Below are positions 23,812 through 34,480 of a stretch of 64,000 nt of DNA, piece by piece; position 1 is the first letter of the stretch, and each line of letters opens with the position of its first letter. The DNA is taken from positions 5,259,091 through 5,323,090 of the forward strand of contig JAJEKV010000077.1 of the NCBI GenBank assembly GCA_021234155.1, in the 5' to 3' direction. Position numbers and translations under genes: made by a program. The notes beneath the pieces are model-generated. The model was not told the DNA's origin. It saw nothing but the letters and a program-made list of their open reading frames with translations, and ran no database searches. Source of the DNA: Isoetes taiwanensis (lineage: Eukaryota > Streptophyta > Lycopodiopsida > Isoetales > Isoetaceae).

Positions 23812-24400
23812 GCAATCTTAGAAAACAGAAAGCATAATGCGTTGAAAAGTGGATGGAGAATTGGATAGTCCAAAAGGTACCACTTTGTAGGCAAAAGTGC
23901 CCCACGGCGTAGTGAAAGTAGTTTTCAATTGATCCTCAGACTTGATAGAGATTTGATTATAGCCCGAGAAGCCGTCCATAAAGGAGTACATCTCATGGTC
24001 TGCTACTTCGTCAAGGACTTAATCTGTGATGGGTAGCGGAAAATGATCACGTTCTGTGGCCTGATTAAGTTTCTTGTAATCCACGAAAACACGTATTTTA
24101 CTATTATGCTTGAGAGCAATAACAATTGGCCTCGCTCACGAATGTTTGACCTCATAAATCAATCCAGTAGCCAGAAGGTTTTATCGATTTCTGCTTTACA
24201 CGGTCACGATAATTGAGATTGAGCCTGTACTGTCGTTGCTAGATTGGACGTGCATCTGGTTTGGTGGGAATGGTCAGTTTCCCCAATTCTTTCTTGATGC
24301 CTCGTAAATCTTTGTAGCTCCATGCAAAGATGTGTTTGAACTTCTTGAAGAGGCTGAGAGCACGAGCTTTATAAGTGTTTGGGAGATTAGCATCAAACTA
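23812..24400 (-). pseudogene. pol: RT fingers and palm (element C)
   Basis: In alternating frames the minus strand shows FAWSYKDLRGIKKELGK (about 24,300), IRVFVDYKKLNQATERDHF, a YSFMDGFSGYNQISIKSEDQ block and TPWGTFAYKVVPFGLSNSPS (about 23,900). These are RT motifs in the correct order. The FAWSY-x-D-(L/M)-x-GI start is typical of Athila/Tat-type pol. Several stops are present. Confidence 0.75.
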
Positions 24401-25234
24401 GATGGGTTGGTTGTCTCCAAGATCAATGACTTCAACTTTTGGAGTTTGAATCTGCGGAACGACTTCTGTGTCCGTGATGGTGTGAGCGGGAGGTTGAAAT
24501 GCTGGTTCAACGCTCCAAGTAGTGAAAAAGAGAGGTTGCTGAGAGTTGTCGATTAATGGTTGCTTCATGACAGCAGCTACATCAACAATACCCTGAGGAG
24601 TGTCTTCTTCAAGGAAAATGTCGATATGCTGGATCCGATTGCAAGGTGCAGGATAAGGATCCAGCAAGGTAGCAATAGCATGGTCTTGATCAAGACTCAT
24701 ATCGCCCCAAAGATCAACATACACGGGGTAGGAAGACAAAGGGAGACCTGCTGGAGGAGCCTGAACTAGATAAGTATTCTGGGGCTCTTCGGAATCACTG
24801 TCAGAAAGAGATGGTTCAGCATGTTCTACAGAGGATGAGCTTACCGGTTTCAAGATCCATCATGGCATTCAAGGTGCCGTCAGTAATAACGAGTTGATCA
24901 GTAGCCCAGTAATGAATGCTTTTAGCTTGGCAGAGAAAAGGTCGTCCCATCAGTATTTCATAATCACCCGGATCTTCACTAGCTTTCCGAACGCCAAATT
25001 CCGAGGGGAATTTGAGATCACCAATACTAATATGGAGAAGAGGAGTGACGCCTTGAAGGTGCGTGATGTGGCTGTTGGCGAGCTTAATGTAATAAGGGGC
25101 ACGATAAAGTTGAGTGATGCCCAGTTGTCTCCGAAGTTTGTCCGTGATGAGGTTGACGGCGCTACCGCTATCAATCTGCGCATGATTGATATGTTGATTT
25201 CCAACAGTAGTGTGTACCGTGGGAGTAGAAGTGG
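24401..25234 (-). pseudogene. pol: Aspartic protease and linker (element C)
   Basis: The active-site motif is intact in one frame: AQIDSGSAVNLITDKL (about 25,170), followed by a hydrophobic strand pair and DYEILMGRPFL (about 24,945). Downstream a 151-codon frame (24853-24398) is acidic and Pro-rich and looks like the protease-RT linker. Unlike element A, the catalytic Asp is preserved. Confidence 0.7.
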
Positions 25235-27547
25235 CTACTGCTCCAACCAGAACGGTGGGCAGTGACAGCTGTTCTTTGAGTGTAGGACACAGCTTGAGAA
25301 TAATAGCAAGACTGAGTGGAATTTTAATTTTGCAAGCTCCTCTTGGAGTTCCAAAGGAACATGAGAAAAAGGATCAGCAGGATCCAACGGTGCAGGAGTC
25401 TGGGGCATTGACGCAGAGACTTCCTTGAGGAGTTCAACTTCAGCAGCTATGTTCGGATACTGCTGAGTGCGTGGGTTTTTTGATGTCGAAGGCGCACCCT
25501 TATTCTGTTGCGCGCGCATGGTGGCATAAACATTAGCAAGCGTGTGCCCTTCAGCAGCTTGCATAAGTTTGAGAATACTCTAGTGCACCTTAGGCATTAC
25601 ATGAGGCATAAGCTTTTCAAGATCAGGGGCAAAATGGACCGTCTTGTGTGCCTCATGAGGAATAGTGTCCACGGCAAATGCAAGTTGTGTGTCGTGGGGA
25701 ATGATCGTCAAGGGGCGTGAGCCCTCGGTGTGGCGTGAGACCAGACCAACCCAATTTGATTGTTGAACCGGAGCATTAAGGGCTTGTATATTTCTTCTTG
25801 AGCCTGTTGATCCAGAGCTGCGGACGGAGCGGCTCCTTGAGGTCGCTGTTGTTGAGACGGCCGAGGTGGTTTCTTCAAAACCGGTCGAGGGCCCTGTTTA
25901 CCATTGGCGACCCACAATTAATAAGCAATGAGACGAACTGAAGCAGTTTGATTGGTGCCTGGGAGCTGAACCTGGACCTGAGGAAGTTGGGGGCACGCCG
26001 TAGTGGTGTGACCCCATTCTTGACAATGAGAGCACTGAGCTTTGGAAGGATCGAAGGGAGTGCATGAATTTTGACCCCTAGATTGCTGGAGTTGCTGAGA
26101 TTGTTGATACTGTTGTTGCTGATATTGCTGCTGCTGTGGATATTGTTGAGGCATGGTTTGAACTTAAAAGACTATTTTTTGCCTGAAGGGTGTAGGATGA
26201 GCAAGAGTACACTTTCACTAGAGTGATTACACATATTGCAGCGCTTGCAGTGAGGAGGGCCATTGGTAGAATTACATTCATTGGCGAGGTGGCCTTGATA
26301 CTTGCAGATGTGACACCAAATTTGACTGCGTTGAGGAGGAGCCGACTGATGAGATTGTACTGTATTTTGAGAAACCATGACGGGAGTGCATGAAGGGAAG
26401 CTCCATGAGGGGAATGCCACGGGAAGACACATTGGCGGAATGGTTAACCAATTCAATGGCTCGATCCAATGTCTTGGGGCGCAAGTACTCTGTCATCAGA
26501 AGAATAGCAGGAGGACGACCTTGCAGAAACCAAACCAGAATCTGGCTCGCATGGGATACTCTTTAAGCTTACTCACAAGAATATGGAGACGATCTGCAAA
26601 GTCGCGGGCAGACTCCGTGTGTTGTTGTTGGAGATCGTTAAGCTGCTTCAAGAGCCGTTGATCATCATCTATAGTGCCATAATGAGAGAGAAAGGCAGTC
26701 TTCATCTCTTGCCAATCTTGTTTCCAGTGACTTTTATTTGCCATGAGCCACCGATGAGGAGCGCCACGCACGCAGCATGGTGGAAAAAATGTGGAACTTA
26801 AGTTGAGGCTGAGAATGGCCATTCAGAATAGACAAGGTTTCAAATTTCTCCATGTGAGCTTGAGCACTTTGATCAAGGGGCTTTCCTTTGGCATTCCCAA
26901 AGAATGAATATGTGAGCTTGAGATTGTGAACAGATGACGGGACCTAAACTTGTGTGTAAAGTGGTGGAGCATAAGTAGGAACATAACCTTGAGGTACAGC
27001 CATGGGCTGAGAACAAGGTGGTGGCATGTGAACCGTAAACCAGGAGGGCCTGAGAGAGGGGCGTCAACTGGCAATGTGCCATGGGTGCCATCCTCATTTA
27101 ATTTGAGATCAGTAATGTTGTAAACGGAAACTGAATGGTAAAAAGAGGGTGAAGATTAGAATTCATGAACATGAGAAGGGCCAAAAGAGACTTGCGGATA
27201 GCCCATGCCATGCTGAGGAGAAGATGGTTGTGAAGGCAAGGGAGTATGGCCAGAAGGAATGTGAATGTAAATGCTATCTGGAGTTTGAAAATAATGAGGA
27301 GTGGGATGCACAGGTATATGATGTGGCGACTGTGGTTGAGAACGGTGTTTATAAGTAGGGGGAGACCCCGGCCTGGAACTAACACGAGGAGTAGGCGGTG
27401 CCGACTGAGCATGTGAGCGGACACGGCCTCCTTCAATGTCATAGTCAAGATCATACTTTTACGAGCAGCGTCCCGGCACTGATGGCATTCCAATCGAGCC
27501 GCAGTTTGGCTGAGGAGTTCCTCTGGAGTGAAGGCACGAGCAGACAT
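25235..27547 (-). pseudogene. gag: Gag polyprotein with three Cys-rich knuckles (element C)
   Basis: The start is ATG 27547 (MSARAFTPEELL), 44 bp inside the LTR edge. A Pro/Ser-rich N-terminus in broken frames leads to the capsid-like domain at 26822-26496 (HWKQDWQEMKTAFLSHYG, then QRLLKQLNDLQQQHTESAR). Next come CHICKYQGHLANEC (CX2CX4HX4C), a nearby PHCKRCNMCNHSS, a Gln-rich linker, and a second full knuckle CSHCQEWGHTTTAC (about 26,020). A further 110 codons precede protease. Frameshifts are frequent. Confidence 0.8.
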
Positions 27548-27572
27548 CTTTGAGGAAGGAAAAGAGAACTAA

Positions 27573-27590
27573 GACCCGACAGCGGCGACA
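27573..27590 (-). other. Primer-binding-like site of element C
   Basis: Adjacent to the 5' LTR the minus strand reads TGTCGCCGCTGTCGGGTC. It resembles the TGGCGCCGnTGnCGGGG class complementary to tRNA-Asp/Arg 3' ends, with one mismatch near the start. It is clearly not the tRNA-Met site used by element A. Confidence 0.5.
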
Positions 27591-27591
27591 G

Positions 27592-28176
27592 TATTTAGGG
27601 TCTGGGTTTGGGATCACTTGCGAGACAGCCCTCTATGAGGACCCTTGAATCAGGCAGGGAAATCCTAGCTGAGTGTCACGCGAGATTTTGCAAAGAGAAC
27701 ATGAAGAAAGAAAAAGAAGGAACAAAACTGAAAAAAGACAATATGCAGAAAATATGACTTCCTTGATATCAAGCGGAGTACATGAACTCTCGTCAAGCGA
27801 GAGGAATAAAATGAGATAAGGCTAAAATCTCGTCTAAAAACTTAAGATCTATCTCTATTGATATATATAGTACAATGGCCTCGGGCCCAAAATAGGTAGA
27901 TGGCAGATCTCGGTCACCAACTTCTACATCAACGCATGAATTCAGGGTATTTGGCAGTGCCTTCATTAGTGCCTGGAATTCTGTTATGTTAAGGCCGCAC
28001 TCTCCGGAGGCCGTCATTTATCCATTCTGGCTCTCTTCTTTGACTGGGGCGTGGACTTCTGCGTGGCTTTTGGCGGGGGCGTGGGTCTGCTACCTGACAC
28101 TTGACCTGCTCCCTTGTTTCTGGCCTGCTGCATGGAACTTAAGAATAGTCCTGTGCTTGGTGGTACAGGACTAACA
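27592..28176 (-). repeat. 5' LTR of element C
   Basis: About 585 bp. The plus-strand right end GGACTAACA is intact; the left end is altered to TATTTAGGG relative to TGTTAAGGG in the partner LTR. Confidence 0.88.
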
Positions 28177-28181
28177 CTACC
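28177..28181 (+). repeat. Target-site duplication of element C (right)
   Basis: CTACC, identical to 17150-17154. Confidence 0.9.
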
Positions 28182-28870
28182 TTTGCAAAGTTCCTTGCAA
28201 ACTTTCTGTGTTCCTCACTTCATGGATGTTCTTCAGTGCTGGCCAATCAATTACCGCTTCAATCTTTGCAAGATCGATAGAAATCCCTTTTGCTGTAATT
28301 ACATGCCCAATACTCTACTCTTTCGGTGGCGAAGTGATACTGTTTTGGTGGCGAAGTACTCTTTCGGTACCTTCCTCAAGTGTTAGGCATGCTCTTCCAA
28401 GGATTTGCTGTAGACTAGAATGTCATCAGAAAAAGCTATGATGAACGTGTCTAGAAACTCACGGAAAATGTCGTTCATGAGTCTCATGAATGTGGCTTGG
28501 CATTGGACAACCCAAATGGCATCACTGTGCAATCGTAATGGCCATATCTCGTCCTGAATGCAGTCTTATGAATGTCTTCTTCCTTGATCCTTATCTGATG
28601 GTAGCCTGACCTCAAGTCTATTTTGGAGAAAAACTTTTGCTCCTTGGAGCTGATCCATCAAATCATCTGATCAAGGCAGCGCATACTTGTTCTTGATGGT
28701 GTGCTTGTTCAATTGACAATAGTCAATGCACATTCTGAGACTTTCGTCTTTCTTCTTGACAAATATGATTAGCGCCGCGAACGAAGAGACATTAGGGCTT
28801 ATAAACCCTAGGTCTAGAAACTCTTGGAATTGCTTCTTCAATTCCGTCAACTCTTGAGGTGACATTCTGT
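28182..28870 (-). pseudogene. pol: Reverse transcriptase (element B)
   Basis: The 28865-28671 frame carries the RT start: [30 protein letters not shown] and [12 protein letters not shown]. Shifted frames continue with [37 protein letters not shown] and the catalytic block [16 protein letters not shown] (about 28,400-28,440). The last part, RKFARNFAKVAALL, flows directly into the RNase H at 17,149 once element C is removed. The catalytic Asp pair is kept but stops and indels break the frame. Confidence 0.85.
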
Positions 28871-29540
28871 AAGGTGCCTTACTTGTTGTTTTAGTCCCTG
28901 GTTCAAGTGCTATTTCACACTCGACTCCTCTGTAAGATGGAAGTTGCTTGATCTCATCCGGAAATTGAATTCCTTCACTAGTTTAGCTATTGGCTTGGGC
29001 AGCTTGTTCAATGTTTTGACCTCCTTCCTCTGTTTCTGGCTTCTCAACTTCGAGCTTAAAGACATAGGCCACTCGCTCCTTCTTTATGCCTCTAAGTAAC
29101 TTCTTACTAGACATGCATTGCATGATTGGGGTGATTTCTTTACCTGTTATCTCAATGACTGCCATTTGGCGCCGTTAAGGTGACTTTTCGCTTCCCACAA
29201 TCAATCACAGCTCCAGCCAGGCCAAGGTATTCCATGCCTATGATCAAGTCATACTTGCCGATGTTCATGACTTCTGCTCCCATTCCAATGTTGGTACCTG
29301 GCAAGTCTATGTCGAAGTTGATCCTCTTTCATGTTGTATGTCGGATTGCTCCACTTGCCAACACAACAAGCCTGGGCTTGGACTTCAAAGGCTTCAGCTT
29401 CAACAACTCTACCATCCTTGACGAAGCAAAATTATGGGTGCTCCCATATCTATCAACACTATGAAGGACCTGGCTTTGACTTTCCCTATTGTCGAGATGA
29501 CCTGGTATTGCCAGATGTGGCACTCACCCTATATGTAGTT
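28871..29540 (-). pseudogene. pol: Aspartic protease (element B)
   Basis: The active-site region reads VLIDMGAP in one frame and THNFASSRMVELLKLK in the next, so a one-base shift splits the usual D-S-G-A-T-H-N-F motif; the Ser is replaced by Met. DLIIGMEYLGLAGAVIDC near 29,230 is the hydrophobic-Gly flap strand typical of the family. The 29165-28983 frame covers the C-terminal linker towards RT. Confidence 0.65.
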
Positions 29541-29930
29541 GCAAGCATCTTCATCGTCGTTCTTCGGGGGTGTCCCATCCTCTTAGCTCTGCTAGTACCG
29601 CGTTCATCACAAAAGGACAGTTGTGTGTCCGATGTCCCGGTTGGAAGCACCTGAAGCACAACTGCTTTTCTATACATTCTTGTCTCTTCTCCTTCGGGAT
29701 AGACTGCAAGAACTGCTTTCACTGTTTTCGAGTAGTTTGAACCATCCGACTTGCTCTTTGTCCCTGAAGCTGACTTGTTTCTTGTCTTGCTTTGCAAAAT
29801 TTGCATTCCCTTACTTTCCATGGTTTGCATTGTACTGAGGTCTATCAGCTGCCGGGCTTGTTGCTCTTAGACTATAGCTTCCAATAGCTTTCCCTTGTCC
29901 TGATAGTACCACTGCTTTTGTCAAGGCAAG
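29541..29930 (-). pseudogene. gag: Gag C-terminus with CCHC knuckle (element B)
   Basis: A zinc knuckle CFRCFQPGHRTHNC (CX2CX4HX4C, about 29,610-29,655) is intact in one frame. It is preceded by Lys/Ser-rich basic sequence near 29,750 and the segment EQQARQLIDLS near 29,860. Nothing resembling the gag capsid domain is found further right, so the element is cut at about 29,930. Confidence 0.7.
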
Positions 29931-29933
29931 TCT

Positions 29934-29977
29934 CCAGGGGTTGCAGTTAAAGAGCCCCAGGGGTTGCAGTTAAAGAA
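29934..29977. repeat. 23-bp tandem duplication at element B's broken end
   Basis: CCAGGGGTTGCAGTTAAAGA occurs at 29934 and 29957. It marks the junction between element B coding remnants and unrelated flanking DNA. Confidence 0.8.
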
Positions 29978-29979
29978 AA

Positions 29980-30760
29980 AGAATTGGACAAAACTAGTGA
30001 AAAAAATGGAGGAAATAAACATGCGCAAGTATGTATATGGTGTAATTTGTTTGCCTATCATTTCCATGAAGCTGCCATCCAAGAACGAAGATGGTGACAG
30101 GCCATTTCAATTCAAGAAGACGTATGTTAATTGTTTCTGAAGAATAGAATCCACAGCAACCCCAATGCTCATGTGGCTCCCATAGTCATACTAGTTGGTA
30201 GAACATAGTGTACAGATACCACGGAGTATGGTAAAGAAAATGCGGCAATGTACACACATTATGTATTGGGGGGCTCACAATTTTTAGGCTAGAAGGCATC
30301 TGTACAAGGAGAAGCTGAGTCCAAAATATTTGTCAATGCTTTGTGCTATTGTGGTCTCACCCACAAAAAGCAAAAATCATTAGCAACACTCATAATGCTG
30401 ACAACGAATATAAATCAAATATGAGTTCAGGTTCATACATAGGGAGTTTCTAATATTCAAAGAATTTTTTGTAATTTTGATAGTCCTCCTTGGCTTTCCT
30501 TGATTGGTTTTTTTCCTACAAAAGACTAGGTTGCTAACATGAGTACAAGGAGCAACGATGAATATGAGAACGTATTCCTGAATAGAAAAGACTAAACTTG
30601 AGCTTAAACTTCTAAAATAGGTGCTTTAGTAAAGACAAACAATCAGCTACATGCTTCTTAGTACAAAAAACAGCACGTTTTGCCTAAGTATTTAGTGAAA
30701 AGAGTCTACTTTGAGGCGAAATGTGACAAAGTCTTGATATTGAATTCATTTTATGACTCT
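29980..30760. other. AT-rich intergenic DNA
   Basis: No domain, exon or repeat recognised. Confidence 0.4.
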
Positions 30761-30762
30761 TT

Positions 30763-30981
30763 TCTATTCCAGAATAGCAATTGCTACTTCCAAATAGCAA
30801 TAGGGTATTCGAGAATATACTTTTGCTATTAGGAACACTTTTGCTATTTGGGAATAGAGAACGTATATACAGGAATAGCAAAAGAGTATTCTGGATACAA
30901 CTTTGCTATTCCCGAATAGCAAAAGTGTATTCCAAAATACAATTTGCTATTCGCAAATAGCACAAATATATTTCAAAATAG
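30763..30981. repeat. Cluster of short palindromes around GAATAGCAA
   Basis: TTGCTATT or its complement AATAGCAA recurs about eight times in ~220 bp, mixed with GTATTC/GAATAC. Pairs form small inverted repeats such as TTTGCTATTCCCGAATAGCAAA (30902-30923). One more copy lies at about 31,258-31,272. The spacing is irregular, about 20-40 bp. Confidence 0.7.
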
Positions 30982-31024
30982 AAACTGACAATGACAAAAC
31001 TGAAAAGGTCATACTTGTAGTTTC

Positions 31025-31237
31025 TTAACTTATCTCTCCATGATTTGCTGTATGTAATTCCGAAACAACTTGTGCAAAGAGTTTGGAAGGGCTTGGTTTT
31101 GGTGCCTCAAGCTGCTTGATCTGGAATATAGAAGTGAGGGGGCACTGGAATCTCCGTTTAAATGTTGATCGTAGTCCATTCGCCAATTCTATGTAAAATT
31201 TAATAAGTTTGGCCTTCATACCCGCTCGTACAGACAA
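31025..31237 (-). other. 70-codon open frame, unrecognised
   Basis: The minus-strand frame has a basic, helix-like N-terminal part (KAKLIKFYIELANGLRS) and a Pro/Ser-rich middle. There is no known motif or supporting splice structure; it may be chance. Confidence 0.15.
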
Positions 31238-31322
31238 CTTTTTTTATTGATTGGTCTTCTATTCTCGAATAGCAAATATACAATCTTGATGAAGTTGCTT
31301 ATGTCTCTAATATATTTTATAG

Positions 31323-32095
31323 ATGTTGAAGATGGTTAAAAGTGCTGTAAATAAACTTTCACCCCCTTTTGTTATATCTAGGTCCTCTGGCTTGGATGGA
31401 ACACTTGGTCAGAATATATTTTCTCCTGAGTGTGGAGCATTTCTGACCCCAACATCAGCAATATCGTTGTTGCTTCTCGATGACACTCCCAGTCCAACAA
31501 CTAACATACTGCCACCACCTTTCCAACCATCACCTAGTCTAATCATAAATAGGTTGCCTCCATCATTCATTCCATCACCACTTGGACGTAACAGACTTCC
31601 TCCACTTTTTATTCCATTCTCTGAAGCTACACAGGCTCCAACTCAACAGGTGATAAAAAATAGGCTACCCCCACCATTTGTAGTTTCTCCTACTCCAAAT
31701 AAAAGTACAAGGTCTGCTGGGCGTTTAGGACAATGTGAAATTCACCACAACTTCTCTCACCATGACTTTAGTACAAATGAAGACGATGTTTCAGCTTCCC
31801 CACTTCAAACACCTGTTATGACACATAAGTTTGTGGAATTTCAATTTGCAATAAAGATATGTTTGCAAGAACTCCTTACCAAGATGCTGCCACAACATCT
31901 TATGGACCATCACCTACATTTACCATTGTGCCTCTGGCTTATCTGGGAACAACTTCACATGGTCTTTTATCTTCTTCAAAATAAAACAAAAACAAAACTG
32001 AAATTGAGGCAGATGCTGGCAATATGAATGTGATGAAACGAGAAAAGGCATCAAGCTCTTCTCTGGGCAGCTCTTATAATATTGATCTCTTATGA
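31323..32095 (+). CDS. Proline-rich repeat protein, unknown (probable exon or pseudogene)
   Basis: An open frame of 234 codons starts at ATG 31323, just after TTATAG that could be a splice acceptor. It holds five variants of a motif close to N-R-L-P-P-x-F-I-x-S-P within residues ~10-125 (KLSPPFVIS, NILPPPFQPSP, NRLPPSFIPSP, NRLPPLFIPF, NRLPPPFVVSP). From about 31,855 the neighbouring frame looks more protein-like (DMFARTPYQDAATTSYG, then KREKASSSSLGSSYNIDLL to a TGA at 32093, with one internal TAA), so a frameshift or splice may join them. It could be a Ser/Pro-rich linker of a regulatory or wall-associated protein; no domain identifies it. Confidence 0.4.
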
Positions 32096-33940
32096 CATTG
32101 AGCTGCAATCAAGGGAAAAATACAGGGGTGTATGGGGATAGCCAATTTACAAATAAATTTTATTATGAATTACGAAAAAGTGATTGGAATATTATCCTCA
32201 GAGTTCAAGAGTAAGAGACTCTCAGTAGCAGTAAAGAAGATACAAAGAAATTCATGAACATATCTTATCTGTAGTCCATATGATGAGCAATGACAATCAG
32301 GACCAAAACAACACAATATAGAAGATATATATGTGATTTTTGTAGTTTATTAATAATTCCTCGGGCGTGAAAACTGTACAGCCAATAGATGTTATCTGTG
32401 TAATTTATTAATAATTCCTCGGGAAAGGCAATAGGAAGACTCAATATGCAATAGCTGGACCTTATAAAGTACATAATAGTTATTATTTTGCCTTACTTGG
32501 TGATTGATGAATACCGAATTCAACAAAAAACATGTTGTCAACAACTGTGTACACTATTGCCAAGACTATCCTGCAAAAAACCATCATCGATTTAACTGCT
32601 AAGACACAAGTTGACTTGAATAGATACTGGAACTTACCTCAATGTTACAACTTTCAATAATACAAAGTATGCAAAAGCCACGTTTGAAATAAATTGCACT
32701 TAACCCAGTGCTGCAAGCAATGACTGTACATTAGATAAGATAAGATAAGATTTTTTTATCATTAGAAGGCAGAGTTATCAGTTAGAGAATTTTCTCCTTA
32801 TGCAACAAATTTAGTCCAAGCCATCACAAAATTATAAGCATACCTGGGTTGCATAACCGAACGAAAAAAATTTGCAGTAGCTTTTCAAAGTAAACAGATG
32901 CCTGCACTATAGAATGTCAATGCATGTGGCAATTGAGTAAAGTTAAGTAAAAGGTGTGGTTACCGAGCTCTTCTCTAATGCTGCTATCGAAGACCGTCTT
33001 CTCCTCTAGGCCCAAAATCTTCCCAACTACTTATTACTCCGGGATTGAACAATTCAGAGGCTGACATTTGACGGCCGAAATCCCTATCTGGATCTCCATA
33101 GCCAATAGCAGATCCGGATCCCCATATTCACCAAAGCATATTCGCCATAAATGCGTCTGTGCAAGATTTTGGAATACATGTGTCGAAAAAAAATTCATCC
33201 TGAGCACAGAAAAAACAGGTTCAAACAAATATTACAATCAAACAAAAAAAACAAAAAAGGAAGTGCATTATATATGTTGTAATAACACAATATGATAGTT
33301 TCTATGCACCTTGTATTGTAAATCAATAGATTATATTTACATTTCGAGATATGCTTCGAGAAGGCCATGACCATCTGTTTCGTTGAATCACATTTCCCTA
33401 TATCATTTGGTATCTTCTTTGCGAATTAAAAAAGACACCTAAAGCATTAAACCAAAGACCATATATGAGAATGATCTGTAGTACTGTGGGAAATAGAGGA
33501 GAAACTATTATGGGGAATAGAGGAGAAACTGTGGGACAGAGAAGAAAAGAATGACTTTCTGAGAGAAGAATTGATTTCAATTTTTTGGTGGTGAGCAAAA
33601 AGTCGTGGGTGTTACGGAGAAGCATTGGATGGGCGAAAAGCAAGTAGCTGGAAAATTATGGCTGTGAAAAATGATGCTAGAAATCAATGCTGCCTATATC
33701 TGACTTTGGAAACCTGTGCTAATATCAACTGCTCAGGGCGATGGTGCTCAAGGTATTGCTACTAAGCGCTAAAGGCGGTAGCGCTAGGCACCAAAGGCGT
33801 TGAATGTTTCAAGGATAATTGGGAATGTGGTTGATTGCATTATCGGTTGTGGACTCTTCCTCAAATCTGGTGGGAACAGCACCCTCCCGCCCTTCATATT
33901 TTTTCCTTTTCCTTAATTTTTTTCAGCCCTATTTTTCCTA
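32096..33940. other. Intergenic DNA with small repeats
   Basis: It contains a ~58-bp duplication sharing TTATTAATAATTCCTCGGG (32341-32365 and 32399-32423), a short GATAA array (32734-32751), and a ~25-bp duplication sharing GGAATAGAGGAGAAACT (33,488-33,530). No gene recognised. Confidence 0.5.
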
Positions 33941-33944
33941 AGAA

Positions 33945-34480
33945 AGATACGTGGCATTTTCAAAAGCAAACATCAGCAAAGCTTCTATTTCTTTCCAACT
34001 CGACCATGTTAGAGTCTCCAACCAGCAACCATGCAACAATCTACCCAAACTAAAGAATTTTACTCCTCACAATTGCCCACAAAGCACCACGCTGGCGAGA
34101 TCTATTATGAGCGTAGACATTTCTCAAATCCCATTCTTGGCCCTTATCTTTCCACTTGATTATTATCCCCACTGCCCAAACCTATCTATTTGAGTAAAAG
34201 TGACATCCACAGAGGACTTCCACGCAGTAAGCACACTAGCCTTAGATGCGTCAGCAGCAGACACCAAGACATTATAGTCACATTCAAACTCATAAGCTAC
34301 GTTATGTATATCACCTCGGCGGCATTTATGCTCTTGAAGGCAGCAAAAGGTGGTAGAAAACTTAGATCGGTAAAGAGATAACCTGCTCCTTTTACTTGGA
34401 GAAGAAGCCACTCCCCTCTTCCAAGACAAAAGGTTCGTGTGCCCTAAATATTATGTTCCACCTCCATAACAATAGAGCCA
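33945..34480 (-). pseudogene. LINE ORF2 endonuclease fragment
   Basis: Minus-strand frames give a decayed APE-type endonuclease: WKRGVASSPSKRSRLSL, FCCLQEHKCRRG (the LQE-x-K active-site block), then in a shifted frame WDLRNVYAHNRSRQRGALW and VAWLLVGDSNMVELERNRS. The last two match the R-N-V-Y-A and G-D-F-N-M-V-E motifs and resemble the endonuclease at 50.0 kb. The RT part is missing; the copy ends near 33,945. Confidence 0.65.

Larger units (their letters stand above)
17155..28176 (-). mobile_element. Element C: complete 11-kb Ty3/gypsy element, Tat/Athila-like
   Basis: Two LTRs (17155-17724 and 27592-28176) with TGTTA...TAACA ends, a CTACC target duplication, a polypurine tract at 17725-17741 and a primer-binding-like site at 27573-27590 define the whole element. 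Minus-strand order is gag, protease, RT, RNase H, integrase, ORF3. There is no chromodomain. The DDF-type RT motif and a PBS not of the Met type suggest the Tat/Athila branch rather than chromoviruses; this is inference. It sits inside element B and is therefore younger. Many stops and indels show it is inactive. Confidence 0.9.
13137..29960 (-). mobile_element. Element B: Ty3/gypsy chromovirus, split by element C
   Basis: In minus-strand order, fragments of gag zinc knuckle (29.6 kb), protease (29.0-29.5 kb), RT (28.2-28.9 kb), RNase H (16.6-17.15 kb), integrase (15.6-16.5 kb) and chromodomain (15.2-15.5 kb) lead to a 3' LTR at 13137-14634. The host part ends at CTACC (17150-17154) and resumes after CTACC (28177-28181). 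Rejoining these flanks keeps one continuous frame across the RT/RNase H connection. No 5' LTR or N-terminal gag is found right of about 29,930, so the element is 5'-truncated. All frames are broken. Confidence 0.85.
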
